A stretch of DNA of 10,213 nt from JBFKOL01 sp041628815 (GCA_041628815.1 JBFKOL010000141.1:1-10213); one strand, 5' to 3'. Counted from the stretch's first letter, positions 1 to 7,316 are shown. The notes: generated from the sequence alone by a model not told the origin. A program made the numbers and translations.

Positions 1-323
1 GCTTCCTGCCAATACTTACGCGCAATATTTGTCCATGTTTCGCTTACATCACAAGCCAAAATTTGACCATCATCCGGAATGGCCAAAGCCAGACTAAGGG
101 TACTGTAACCCGTGAACACACCCAGTTCCAGAATATTTTTTGCTTTCGTCAGGCTGACCATAAGACGCATGAATTGACCCAATTCCGGCGAAATCTGCAT
201 TTTACCTTCGCGGATCGTCTGCGTTTCTTGTCGCAACCTTTGCAGAATTTCCGGTTCGCGCAAAGAAATGGACTGAACATAGCTTGCCAGCTCCGGGGTT
301 AAAAGATAATTCTTAGAGGCCAT
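1..323 (-). CDS. Class I SAM-dependent O-methyltransferase (N-terminal part, cut by left edge)
   Basis: The reverse strand reads 107 codons from an ATG at 323 and runs off the left edge without a stop. The product begins MASKNYLLTPELASYVQ and has the pattern of the Methyltransf_3 (caffeoyl-CoA O-methyltransferase-like) family: a helical N-terminus, the segment MQISPELGQFMRLMVSLTKA, then motif I ILELGVFTGYSTLSLALAIP (about residues 63-82) and the acidic strand ILACDVSETW. Motif I and that strand form the SAM-binding site. Family members are usually about 210-225 residues, so roughly half is visible. Such enzymes are cytoplasmic and methylate catechol or similar hydroxyl groups; the substrate cannot be told here. 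It lies 117 bp downstream of the amidohydrolase gene, so an own promoter is possible. Family call is seen in sequence; the O-methyl acceptor is inference. Confidence 0.88.
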   Translation of the reverse strand, partial: MASKNYLLTPELASYVQSISLREPEILQRLRQETQTIREGKMQISPELGQFMRLMVSLTKAKNILELGVFTGYSTLSLALAIPDDGQILACDVSETWTNIARKYWQE

Positions 324-405
324 GGATCAGAAATAAAGGTTAACGGACGGTTGACATTGATCATGTAATATATCATCAACTATACAACAGAACATGGAAT
401 CTGTA

Positions 406-427
406 GCACTTGCAGAACAGCAAGTAC
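406..427 (-). other. Intergenic hairpin between amidohydrolase and O-methyltransferase genes
   Basis: An inverted repeat with 8-base arms (plus strand GCACTTGC and GCAAGTAC) and a 6-base loop. On the minus-strand transcript all eight positions pair, one as a U.G wobble. It starts 13 bases beyond the stop codon of the amidohydrolase gene, where a terminator or mRNA 3'-end stabiliser would sit. No U-tract follows, so it does not meet the usual criteria for an intrinsic terminator. The rest of the 324-440 gap is AT-rich and shows no other clear signal. Confidence 0.35.
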
Positions 428-440
428 CACCAGCGCATTC

Positions 441-2213
441 TCAGTGTAATTTTTGCAGTTGTCTTCTTGCATATGGATTGTAGGGGTGCAGCCGCAGTGA
501 TTCGTTAAATGACTTTTTGGCATTCAGGGTATCCTTCCGTGCTATATGGGCGAGGCCGAGCAGGTAATGCGAACCGTGCATGCCCGGATATTCTTCCTGA
601 TACATTTGGTAGAAGGTCAGTGCCTTTTCAGCCTTTTCCGGGTTTTCCGTCAATCCCCGGTTTTCATAAAGAAACCTGTATCCGGCATACCACATGGTAT
701 AATAGCCAAGAAAATCTTGGTTTGGGTATGTCTCTTTGGCTTGACGAAACAATGTATAGGCCTCTTCAATTCGCCCTGCCATGACGGCCTCTTCTATAGA
801 TCGCACGACTATGTCCACATTCCTGTAGATTCGATTCAGGCTGTTCAATTCCGTTTTGAGAGATGTATTTGAAAAATACTGACCATTCCTGATAACACTG
901 TTGATTGATCTGGTATTGGCTATGTTTTCCAGTGGGTTGGCATCGAGAAGCAGAAGGTCTGCGCGATAACCTTTCCTGATCATACCGAATGAATCAGCAC
1001 CGGCCACATGCTTACCTATGAATACTCCCGGTTCGACGGTTGCCGTTCTCAGTGCCTCGAAGGGGGTAAATCCGACTTCCACCAATTCCTCCAGTTCCTG
1101 GTGCAGAGATATACCGGGGAACGCTCCGGATGTAGGCGCATCCGTGCTTGCAAGGACCTGGATGCCCTTGTCTTTGATCCGGCTGGTCACCATTTGAAGA
1201 AAGGCAAACCGGTCGCGCATGAATTGGGCCCATTCAGGCCCTCTTGGGTAGTTGTAATTGTATTCTTTTCTCCAGGATTGAAACAAGGCAGGTTGCAGGT
1301 ATTGGAGATGATCATGAGTATTGAGGGAATCCAATTTTTCTACCTGTAAAAACAGGGACCTGAAGATTCCCAAATTCGGCGTATAGGTAATGTCGTATCC
1401 ATCCAGCAGATTGACCAGGTCATCTATCCTGGACGTGTCATTCTGATTGTCGAAATAATACATCAGTTCTTCGGTGTGCGCAATGACTTTCTGACCGGCA
1501 TCAAGCGATTTTTCCAAGGAAATATCCGGTGAGAGGTGTCCCACCACTGTCAGGTCCTGGTTGGTGGCTTCATCGCATATGGCCTCGTGCATCACAGAAT
1601 CCAGATTTCGATATACCTTGATGAAGTCGTAGCCCGATTGCTTTTGTTCCCAGACGGATTTGCGCGCTTCTGAAACATCATCAAAGCTTAAAAAACCCGG
1701 CATGGTTGCCGGATAGCCTTCCATATAATCTCCTGTTGTATAGATCGCAGGACTTACGATCTCATTCTGCCGGGCCCGCTCGCGCAGCACCAGGTGCTCA
1801 GGAAGACCGCGATAGTTCATAACAGTGGTTATACCATAAGCCAGAAATACTTTTAACACATCGGGATGATCGATGTGCATATGCATATCGCACAGTCCTG
1901 GTACCAGAAATTTACCGGTGGCATCGATTACCCGGGCATCTTTGGGATACATAGGAATTTTATCAGAAGGACCAACATATGATATCGTTTGATCCTTGAT
2001 TACGATGCTTTGATCAGGTATGATCCGGTCAGACTCCATGGATATCAGGTTGACATGCTTAATAATCAAGGTATTGATCGATTTATCCGATTTGCCATTG
2101 GCACAAGAGATCAGAAAGAGTGCCATGAACAGGGCACAAATGGCGGTGAAAAACCTGAATGCATTTTCAATGGCTCTGAATTGACCATTGTGGTGGATAT
2201 GTGTTTTAATCAT
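441..2213 (-). CDS. Amidohydrolase-family lipoprotein with C-terminal TPR-like extension
   Basis: A 590-residue metal-dependent hydrolase of the imidazolonepropionase/prolidase-like amidohydrolase group. A signal peptide with hydrophobic core FFTAICALFMALFLIS ends in a lipobox with Cys37, so the mature protein should be a lipoprotein facing the periplasm or cell surface. Metal-site residues can be picked out: H111 and H113 (GLCDMHMH), K199 (YDFIKVYRN, candidate carboxylated lysine), H226 (VVGHLS), H246 (IAHTEE) and D358 (ASTDAP). The fold closes with the usual C-terminal beta segment GMIRKGYRADLLLLDANPLE (residues 410-429). Residues about 465-590 are extra to the catalytic fold and end in a TPR-like helix pair (HYLLGLAHIARKDTLNAKKS). 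The substrate is unknown; relatives act on cyclic amides or dipeptides. The start at M1 keeps a basic n-region; M30 would destroy the signal peptide. It lies 94 bp downstream of the propeller lipoprotein gene, in the same direction. Confidence 0.88.
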   Translation of the reverse strand: MIKTHIHHNGQFRAIENAFRFFTAICALFMALFLISCANGKSDKSINTLIIKHVNLISMESDRIIPDQSIVIKDQTISYVGPSDKIPMYPKDARVIDATGKFLVPGLCDMHMHIDHPDVLKVFLAYGITTVMNYRGLPEHLVLRERARQNEIVSPAIYTTGDYMEGYPATMPGFLSFDDVSEARKSVWEQKQSGYDFIKVYRNLDSVMHEAICDEATNQDLTVVGHLSPDISLEKSLDAGQKVIAHTEELMYYFDNQNDTSRIDDLVNLLDGYDITYTPNLGIFRSLFLQVEKLDSLNTHDHLQYLQPALFQSWRKEYNYNYPRGPEWAQFMRDRFAFLQMVTSRIKDKGIQVLASTDAPTSGAFPGISLHQELEELVEVGFTPFEALRTATVEPGVFIGKHVAGADSFGMIRKGYRADLLLLDANPLENIANTRSINSVIRNGQYFSNTSLKTELNSLNRIYRNVDIVVRSIEEAVMAGRIEEAYTLFRQAKETYPNQDFLGYYTMWYAGYRFLYENRGLTENPEKAEKALTFYQMYQEEYPGMHGSHYLLGLAHIARKDTLNAKKSFNESLRLHPYNPYARRQLQKLH

Positions 2214-2307
2214 TACTTAGTTCAATAAAATTGTTCACCATAAAACAGGACCACTTTTCAAGCCATGTCGGATTCATTGTCCTGGGTGGGATCTTCGCGA
2301 AAGGAGC

Positions 2308-3294
2308 TTATTCAAACAGCTGTTCCAAACCCAGGTATTCGGTTTCGATGAAATAGATGCTCCACGAACTGTATTCTTCATCACCGAGGTTGTCCGCATG
2401 GGTAAAGAAAAAATAACGCCCGTCGGGAGAAAATCGGCCGCTGCTCTCTTGGCCTGGAGAATTGACCAATGCACCCATATTAGCAGCCTGAGACCATCCT
2501 TCGGACGTTCTTTTGCTGACATAGAGATCTTCACCTCCAAAACTACCCGGTACATCGTATGAGTTGAAAACGAGAAACTTGCCATCCCGAGATAAAGACG
2601 CGGAATATTTCCAGAGGTTGTCATTTTCGAACAATCCTTCGATGAGGACAGGTTTTGTAAACTGACCGTCTTGCCATTTTGTGGTATGAACATCAATCGC
2701 TTTAGCCCCTCGCATCATGGTCGTGAAGTAGTGTGTTTCTCCGTCCAGGGTAAACAGGAAATTGTTGTTGGAGGAAGGCCAGTTTTCGCCTTCTTCCTGG
2801 ACAAAATTGATGGGTTCGGGGAGTGGCTTGGGATCTGACCACGTATCACCCGTACGCTTCATGGTCCAGACATTCATGTCAAAACCTCCCAGGTTGGGTT
2901 TTCCGGGGATTTCTCTTTGCGAACCGAAATAAAAGGTCTGTCCGTCGGGTGTAATGTACGGCGTCTCATCGCGGTCGGTCGAAAAGCTGGCCACCTCAGG
3001 GGTTGTCCAACCGGATTCCGTAAAAGCAGTCTTGTATATCTTCTGTTTTTCTCCCGGTATTCTCCGGGTAAAATAAGCCGTTTTGCCATCCGGTGTGAAA
3101 CAGATGTCAAACTCGTCGTATTCATCTGTGGAAATGATGCCTGGCGCAAAAGATTGTGGGGTGGTCACAGGGGTTTCGGAATAGACAGGACCGACTTTTT
3201 TGGCATTTGAACAGGCAAGAAACAACCAGCAAATAGTTATGATGAGATATGAATGGTTTAGTGGCATTGATTGTTTTTTATGACGCTTAGACAT
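2308..3294 (-). CDS. PD40/WD40-like beta-propeller lipoprotein
   Basis: A 328-residue exported protein. The N-terminus (SYLIITICWLFLAC) is a lipoprotein signal with Cys28. The rest is a series of PD40-type blades, each with an S/T-x-DG turn followed by an aromatic strand: CFTPDGKTAYFTRR (about 65-78), YITPDGQTFYFGSQRE (113-128), LFTLDGETHYFTTMMRG (180-196), SLSRDGKFLVFNSYD (233-247) and RFSPDGRYFFFTHAD (287-301). GGEDLYVSKRTSEGW before the last blade is typical of this Bacteroidota family. Such propellers are non-catalytic in OmpA/TolB-like proteins or act as binding platforms in S9 peptidases; no peptidase domain follows here, so a binding role is more likely. The exact ligand is unknown. 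Met10 (codon at 3265-3267) is an equally good start, leaving a shorter n-region. It sits between two amidohydrolase lipoprotein genes in the same direction, so a shared envelope function is inferred. Confidence 0.85.
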   Translation of the reverse strand: MSKRHKKQSMPLNHSYLIITICWLFLACSNAKKVGPVYSETPVTTPQSFAPGIISTDEYDEFDICFTPDGKTAYFTRRIPGEKQKIYKTAFTESGWTTPEVASFSTDRDETPYITPDGQTFYFGSQREIPGKPNLGGFDMNVWTMKRTGDTWSDPKPLPEPINFVQEEGENWPSSNNNFLFTLDGETHYFTTMMRGAKAIDVHTTKWQDGQFTKPVLIEGLFENDNLWKYSASLSRDGKFLVFNSYDVPGSFGGEDLYVSKRTSEGWSQAANMGALVNSPGQESSGRFSPDGRYFFFTHADNLGDEEYSSWSIYFIETEYLGLEQLFE

Positions 3295-3385
3295 AGCGTT
3301 GTTATGATAACCATTTTATGGCTATTCATCAGGAGGCGAGAAGGGATATTTATCCGGTCCAGATGAGATTTTCAAGTAAGTAGAC

Positions 3386-4369
3386 CTATTCTGCTTGGAT
3401 GGTGGATTTGTGACTGGAGATTTCTTCCTGACTCAGGCCCAGTAGCCTGGCAGCATTGTTATAGAAAATATCCTCCTTTTGTTCCAGGGTCAGGAAGCCA
3501 GTGTCGTTGATGGTCTTTATGCCGACATCTATGGTTTGCGGCCATGCCATCTGGTCGCTGCCGTATAGGATCCGGTCACCAAAGCCAGCGTTGATCAGAG
3601 ATTTCAAATAGTCTTCAAATTCCTCCTGGGGCAATATCCAGTTGACCACCGCAATATCGATATAGACGTTGGGGTGGGCATACATCAGGGCTTTGATGTC
3701 GTCGACATATGGCCAGCCTCCATGCATAATGTACAATTTCAGATTTGGAAACTCGACCAATACATCTTCCAGTTGCAGTGGATTCGCATTGTATGCACGC
3801 ATGCCGCCGAGCATTTCGGGCATGAGGTGTATACCATAGTTGGGCCCTCCGGGGAAAATATGAAAGCCCACCGGTATACCCAGCTCCTGGGCCAGGGAAA
3901 AATACGGCTTAAGAGTAGGGTCATTGGCTTTTATCCCCGCATAAAAGGGAGCCATTTCTGCAATGGCCGCAAGCCTTCCCTGTCCGAATTGCTCTTTGAG
4001 TCTTTCGACGGACAGATCTGCGCGGCCGATGAGAATGGTTTCAGGAGCATCTTCCAACCAGGATTCACCATTCGTCACAATGGCTTTTACGATGTTGTGC
4101 TTTCGAAACTTCTCCAACGTCTTTTGTTTTTGTTCTTCGGCATCAGATACACCCTCATAGGTTACACCTCTCAGGGTAGGAGGATGGGTCAGACCAAACA
4201 AGGGGTGTCCATGAGCAAAGGCATGTACATGCATATCGATGATGGGACCACGGTAGTCCTCTGATGCATTTGTGGGCAGCTGTGGATTGTTGTCCCGTGT
4301 GCTCGTGTTGCATGATGACCAGATGAAAGTAAAAATAAAAAGGCAAGGGAAAAATGATTGCATAACCAT
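3386..4369 (-). CDS. Amidohydro_2-family (TIM-barrel) hydrolase, probable lipoprotein
   Basis: A 327-residue amidohydrolase of the Amidohydro_2 type, the group that holds ACMSD-like decarboxylases and 2-pyrone-4,6-dicarboxylate lactonase-like enzymes. The N-terminus MVMQSFFPCLFIFTFIWSSC is an export signal with Cys20 as likely lipid-attachment site, although Trp at -3 makes the lipobox weak. Metal-site candidates are H47 and H49 (IIDMHVHAF), H170 (IPVGFHIFPGG), H216 (LYIMHGGWP) and D272 (ILYGSDQMAWP). The tail IFYNNAARLLGL (301-312) is the usual family ending. This is about the normal family length plus the signal. Most relatives are cytoplasmic, so export is a notable variation, shared with the amidohydrolase two genes downstream. 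The chemistry (hydrolase or decarboxylase) cannot be settled from sequence. The 128 bp gap upstream (4370-4497) is AT-rich and holds no other recognisable feature. Confidence 0.87.
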   Translation of the reverse strand: MVMQSFFPCLFIFTFIWSSCNTSTRDNNPQLPTNASEDYRGPIIDMHVHAFAHGHPLFGLTHPPTLRGVTYEGVSDAEEQKQKTLEKFRKHNIVKAIVTNGESWLEDAPETILIGRADLSVERLKEQFGQGRLAAIAEMAPFYAGIKANDPTLKPYFSLAQELGIPVGFHIFPGGPNYGIHLMPEMLGGMRAYNANPLQLEDVLVEFPNLKLYIMHGGWPYVDDIKALMYAHPNVYIDIAVVNWILPQEEFEDYLKSLINAGFGDRILYGSDQMAWPQTIDVGIKTINDTGFLTLEQKEDIFYNNAARLLGLSQEEISSHKSTIQAE

Positions 4370-4497
4370 CGATAGATACTTTTTTGGCTGTGTAACTAAG
4401 GTTTTTAAGGATTTACATGAAGGTATATATTTGAGGTTATCCTGAAAAAATGTAGAACTTATTCGATCTTAAGCAATCATCTTATTTACGAAATAGT

Positions 4498-5280
4498 TTA
4501 ATTGATTTCATTTGATAATATTTCCAATATTTCTGCCGCCTGTTCCTTCAATTCTTCAAACATAGGTTTTAGAAGGGTTTGTTTGAGGTAGTAGTAATAA
4601 ATGGCTTCTTCATAAAGCCTGAAAGTCATGGATTGCGGGTCATTGATGTAGGCCCACTCGCTGTCGAAAAACATGTGATCGCTATTGGGAATAATTTCTT
4701 GTTCATGAATCTGGAGATAATCCTGAAGGGCATATTTGAGGTTGGGTGCTAGAAGACCGGCAGCATTGATCAATTCCAGATTGCTCGCATTGAGTTCTTT
4801 TACCCTTGAAGCTATAAAATCATACTGCCGGTAATATTCCGTGAGTTTTTCCTTGATATTGATATCGGTGATCAGGTCCAGCCTGCCCGTATTCACCATT
4901 TCGGCATAGGCTATTTCGTTGAGAATCAATTCATCCACATTGAACTCGACGGTACCGAATAGTCGGATGTAGTCTTCTTTGTTTCTTTGTGTTTCATACA
5001 TCTTTTTGATGAATTGGAGGTACCCCTTGCTCAGTTGGTCTGCCAATTGGATTTTCTGGTTAAGCAGGGTGGTGTCCTTCCTGAGATCAGAGGCAATCCT
5101 TGAGAGATAGTTGGTGCCAAGGTTCCGGTCTTTTCGATTTTGGTTCCAGTTGTTGACCTGGAGGGCGATGAGTATGCCGATGACGACGAGCAGGATCTCT
5201 CCGGTGGCATAGATGAGGTACCTTGAAATGCGGCTTTCTTTGAGGAATTTCTTTCGGAGGTTTCGAAAAAAGGGGATCAT
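4498..5280 (-). CDS. DUF6090 family membrane protein (copy 1)
   Basis: A 260-residue protein with the hallmark N-terminus of the Bacteroidota DUF6090 family: a short basic amphipathic stretch (MIPFFRNLRKKFLKESR), one transmembrane helix holding the signature YATGEILLVVIGILIALQ (about residues 24-41) and then NNWNQNRK. The remaining ~210 residues are mostly helical with probable coiled-coil stretches (RIASDLRKDTTLLNQKIQ and a C-terminal KEQAAEILEILS), expected outside the membrane. The function of the family is unknown. The gene is not tightly linked to others: a 200 bp gap containing a repeat array lies upstream and a 128 bp gap downstream. Two further genes in this window (8176-8535 and 8532-9296) share the N-terminal signature, so the family has multiplied locally. 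The ATG at 5280 places the membrane segment as in the paralogues. Family call confident, role unknown. Confidence 0.9.
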   Translation of the reverse strand: MIPFFRNLRKKFLKESRISRYLIYATGEILLVVIGILIALQVNNWNQNRKDRNLGTNYLSRIASDLRKDTTLLNQKIQLADQLSKGYLQFIKKMYETQRNKEDYIRLFGTVEFNVDELILNEIAYAEMVNTGRLDLITDINIKEKLTEYYRQYDFIASRVKELNASNLELINAAGLLAPNLKYALQDYLQIHEQEIIPNSDHMFFDSEWAYINDPQSMTFRLYEEAIYYYYLKQTLLKPMFEELKEQAAEILEILSNEIN

Positions 5281-5342
5281 TCGAAAAGGGTGTTATGATT
5301 GGGTCACTTTATGTTTAACGGTTCTTGGTAAGATAGCCATTA

Positions 5343-5435
5343 ATTGGCGGGGGTAACCTATATTTCGTACCTGACGGCACGGTTTGGTGATCATGAGATG
5401 TGCGAGGATAATCATATTTCGTACCTGACGGCACG
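5343..5435. repeat. Tandem-repeat array A (two 54-bp units)
   Basis: Two direct copies of the core TTTCGTACCTGACGGCACG, with conserved flank, at 5358-5381 and 5413-5435 (the second lacks one T near its left end). They are 54 bp apart. The right part of the intervening sequence (GAGATGTGCGAGGATAAT) matches the spacers of array B, and a degenerate half unit, ATTGGCGGGGGTAAC, precedes copy 1. In minus-strand sense CGTGCC-GTCA-GGTACG can form a 6-bp stem with a tetraloop. The array lies between the stop of the Sde182-type gene and the start of DUF6090 copy 1, so it could sit in a 3' or 5' untranslated region. Biological role unknown. Confidence 0.93.
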
Positions 5436-5480
5436 AGGGTGGTGCTTTCTATGATCTGCCAGCTGATGATCTGATAGATG

Positions 5481-7115
5481 TCATTCACTTCTGGCTGTGA
5501 TGATCACGCGCCGGTAACTTGTCAGGGTAGGGGTGGCTCGGTCGGTGGCTTCCAGAAGAATGTGAATGGTTTGTCCTCCTTCGATGTCTTCGGGAATGAT
5601 GACGTCTGTCTGCATGGCATCCGGAGCGCTTATATTGATCGAATTGGTATAGGTTCCGACGTGGAACTGCCACCATTTGACCGTTACCTCGTCGCCATCG
5701 GGTTCGGATATTGATGCGTAGAGGCGTATTGTCTGCCCGGGTGATGCCATCAGGCTGAGGGGCCCTTCGATCCGGATAACGGGAGGGTGGTTAGCATCGG
5801 CATAAATTTCCGTGACAGACCAGTGGAGGCGGTTGGCAAAATCTCGTTGTGCCTGGGGGAAGAAGTTGGGATAGACCTGTTCTGTACGATTGGCTTGATT
5901 GTTTTGATTGCCCATGGTTTCGGCCATTTCGTCGGCACTGAGTCCTGAAGCAAACGGATTGGGTTGATTGCTTCCCCCGACTGCGCGTCCTCCCCAGCCG
6001 CCATAGTGGCCCTTTTCGTAGGCCCTCAACCCATTACCCAACATATTCATAAAGGTATGGTTATCGCCTTCACCCAGCCAGGAGCCTTTGGCTTGTACAG
6101 GCATCCAGACGAAATATCCCATTTCCCTAAGTTCCTCGTTTGTGTAGCCCGATAGCCCGAAGTAATCCACCTTATCGCCTTCTACCATTTGTTTGCCATC
6201 GCCCCATACGCGGTACAAAGCACCCAAAGGACCGCGGTCCAGGATGTTTTCTTTCATCCAGGCAGGGGTCAGGTATTGGGCGTTTTCAAGTGTTGCATTG
6301 AGTTGTGCTCCATAACCGTACCTGGGTCCTTCTCTGAACTGCCTGTATTCTATATCGGGCCAATTGGGGCGGATGTATTTGGCATAGGTGTCGTCCTGGT
6401 CACCGGAAGGAAGCAGAATGACTTTTCGGGATACCTTACTTTTGATTGCTTCCCATTGAACCGTGAATTCATATTGGTCCTGGATGGATTTAAGTGCCCT
6501 TGCAATCGTGCTGTGTCCGCCCCAGGCCGTGATGAAGAGTGGACCCGGTTGGTCATCCAGGATCAATGATTTGATAAGGTCAGATCCAGGGGTGTCTTTT
6601 GAATAATCACCATCAAATTCGATGTTGCCATATCGGATTTTTGATCTCAATATCTCCGGGGCAGGGTATTGTTTGTTGTGCCTTACCAGGTTGGGATATA
6701 CTTCTTCATAGGCATCAACTATGTCGTGTATAAAGCGTTCGTCTTCTGCCCACCGCCAGGATTCGCAGGGACAAACGCCCATCCCGAAGCGATCGTATTC
6801 TCTTCCCGGTACGAACCATTTGGTTCCTTTCCCATCGCCTTTCCAGTGAAACTGGCTACTGGCATAAATCAGTCCCTCTATCTCCACATCGCTGCTGTAG
6901 AGCAGGAAGCGGATGAGTGAGTTGTTGTCGTCGAGTTCGGGATCGGCGGTGATGATGATGCGGGGTTTATGCGTATCCAATGATGGTTGGGTACCGGAGG
7001 TCGAGGGGAAGAGCGTAAAGATGATCGCTGAAAGCAAGGACAACAGAGGGATAAGGCTCGACTTGTGTATTGTTCTCAAGGTGATTGTTTTTCTTTTGAG
7101 TGTAGATGTATACAA
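5481..7115 (-). CDS. Secreted DUF1593 / Sde182 nucleoside-hydrolase-like protein
   Basis: A 544-residue exported protein. After a signal peptide (hydrophobic core LIPLLSLLSAIIFTLF, residues 21-36) comes a nucleoside-hydrolase-like domain with the acidic motif TADPELDD (D58, D62, D63), which corresponds to the calcium-binding aspartates of that fold. Further family landmarks are GLIYASSQFHW, FITAWGGHSTIARAL and GEGDNHTFMNMLGNGLRAYEKGHYGGWGGR. Residues about 443-544 (from HPPVIRIEGPL) form an Ig/PKD-like beta domain, matching the Sde182 C-terminal module. The namesake was described as a cellulose-binding protein of Saccharophagus; glycan or nucleoside substrates are inference. No ATG or GTG lies at the 5' end: the coordinates use a TTG at 7115, and a TTG at 7079 would give the shorter signal MRTIHKSSLIPLL. 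Both neighbouring gaps contain the same repeat element. Confidence 0.88.
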   Translation of the reverse strand: MYTSTLKRKTITLRTIHKSSLIPLLSLLSAIIFTLFPSTSGTQPSLDTHKPRIIITADPELDDNNSLIRFLLYSSDVEIEGLIYASSQFHWKGDGKGTKWFVPGREYDRFGMGVCPCESWRWAEDERFIHDIVDAYEEVYPNLVRHNKQYPAPEILRSKIRYGNIEFDGDYSKDTPGSDLIKSLILDDQPGPLFITAWGGHSTIARALKSIQDQYEFTVQWEAIKSKVSRKVILLPSGDQDDTYAKYIRPNWPDIEYRQFREGPRYGYGAQLNATLENAQYLTPAWMKENILDRGPLGALYRVWGDGKQMVEGDKVDYFGLSGYTNEELREMGYFVWMPVQAKGSWLGEGDNHTFMNMLGNGLRAYEKGHYGGWGGRAVGGSNQPNPFASGLSADEMAETMGNQNNQANRTEQVYPNFFPQAQRDFANRLHWSVTEIYADANHPPVIRIEGPLSLMASPGQTIRLYASISEPDGDEVTVKWWQFHVGTYTNSINISAPDAMQTDVIIPEDIEGGQTIHILLEATDRATPTLTSYRRVIITARSE

Positions 7116-7133
7116 GATAAACGGTGTTTTTAA

Positions 7134-7284
7134 ATTGGCGGATTGGGTAACTATATTTCGTACCTGACGGCACGAATCGAATATTTCGAGTTGTGCGGGG
7201 ATGAGCTATATTTCGTACCTGACGGCACGAATCGATTATTTCGAGCTATACGGGGATGAGCTATATTTCGTACCTGACGGCACG
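7134..7284. repeat. Tandem-repeat array B (three copies, 55-bp period)
   Basis: Three identical 24-bp copies containing TTTCGTACCTGACGGCACG, at 7151-7174, 7206-7229 and 7261-7284, spaced exactly 55 bp. The two 31-bp spacers (7175-7205 and 7230-7260) differ at only four positions, so the whole 55-bp unit is repeated. A degenerate half unit (ATTGGCGG...GGGTAA) precedes copy 1, as in array A. Each core forms the same stem-loop in minus-strand sense, and the first spacer adds a perfect 5-bp stem (TCGAA-TAT-TTCGA, 7177-7189). The array lies between the stop of the alpha/beta hydrolase gene and the start of the Sde182-type gene, so on the minus strand it is immediately upstream of the latter. Role unknown. 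Confidence 0.95.
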
Positions 7285-7316
7285 GGAGTGGTTTTCTTAA
7301 GGTATGACGTTATTTA

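Noticed and set aside
406..427. Intrinsic terminator after the amidohydrolase gene
   Set aside because: The stem is convincing but no run of U follows it, so it is listed only as a hairpin.
2274..2696. 140-codon minus-strand frame overlapping the propeller gene
   Set aside because: The overlapping frame encodes two clear PD40 blades and the family ending; the alternative frame has a composition typical of an out-of-frame shadow.
3302..3316. Possible operator: near-palindromic GTTATGATAAC upstream of the propeller lipoprotein gene
   Set aside because: Short, AT-rich and single; there is no second copy or regulator gene to support it.
3674..4264. 196-codon open frame on the plus strand
   Set aside because: It lies wholly inside the Amidohydro_2 gene on the opposite strand; its translation shows no recognisable motif, while the minus frame carries all catalytic residues and a signal peptide.
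7151..7284. CRISPR array
   Set aside because: Regular 24-bp repeats with 31-bp spacers resemble one, but the two spacers are nearly identical to each other and related to those of array A, there are only three copies, and no cas gene is present.
5343..7284. Integron-type gene cassette with attC sites
   Set aside because: The repeats are direct tandem units on both sides, lack a recognisable GTTRRRY-type core, and there is no integrase in the window.
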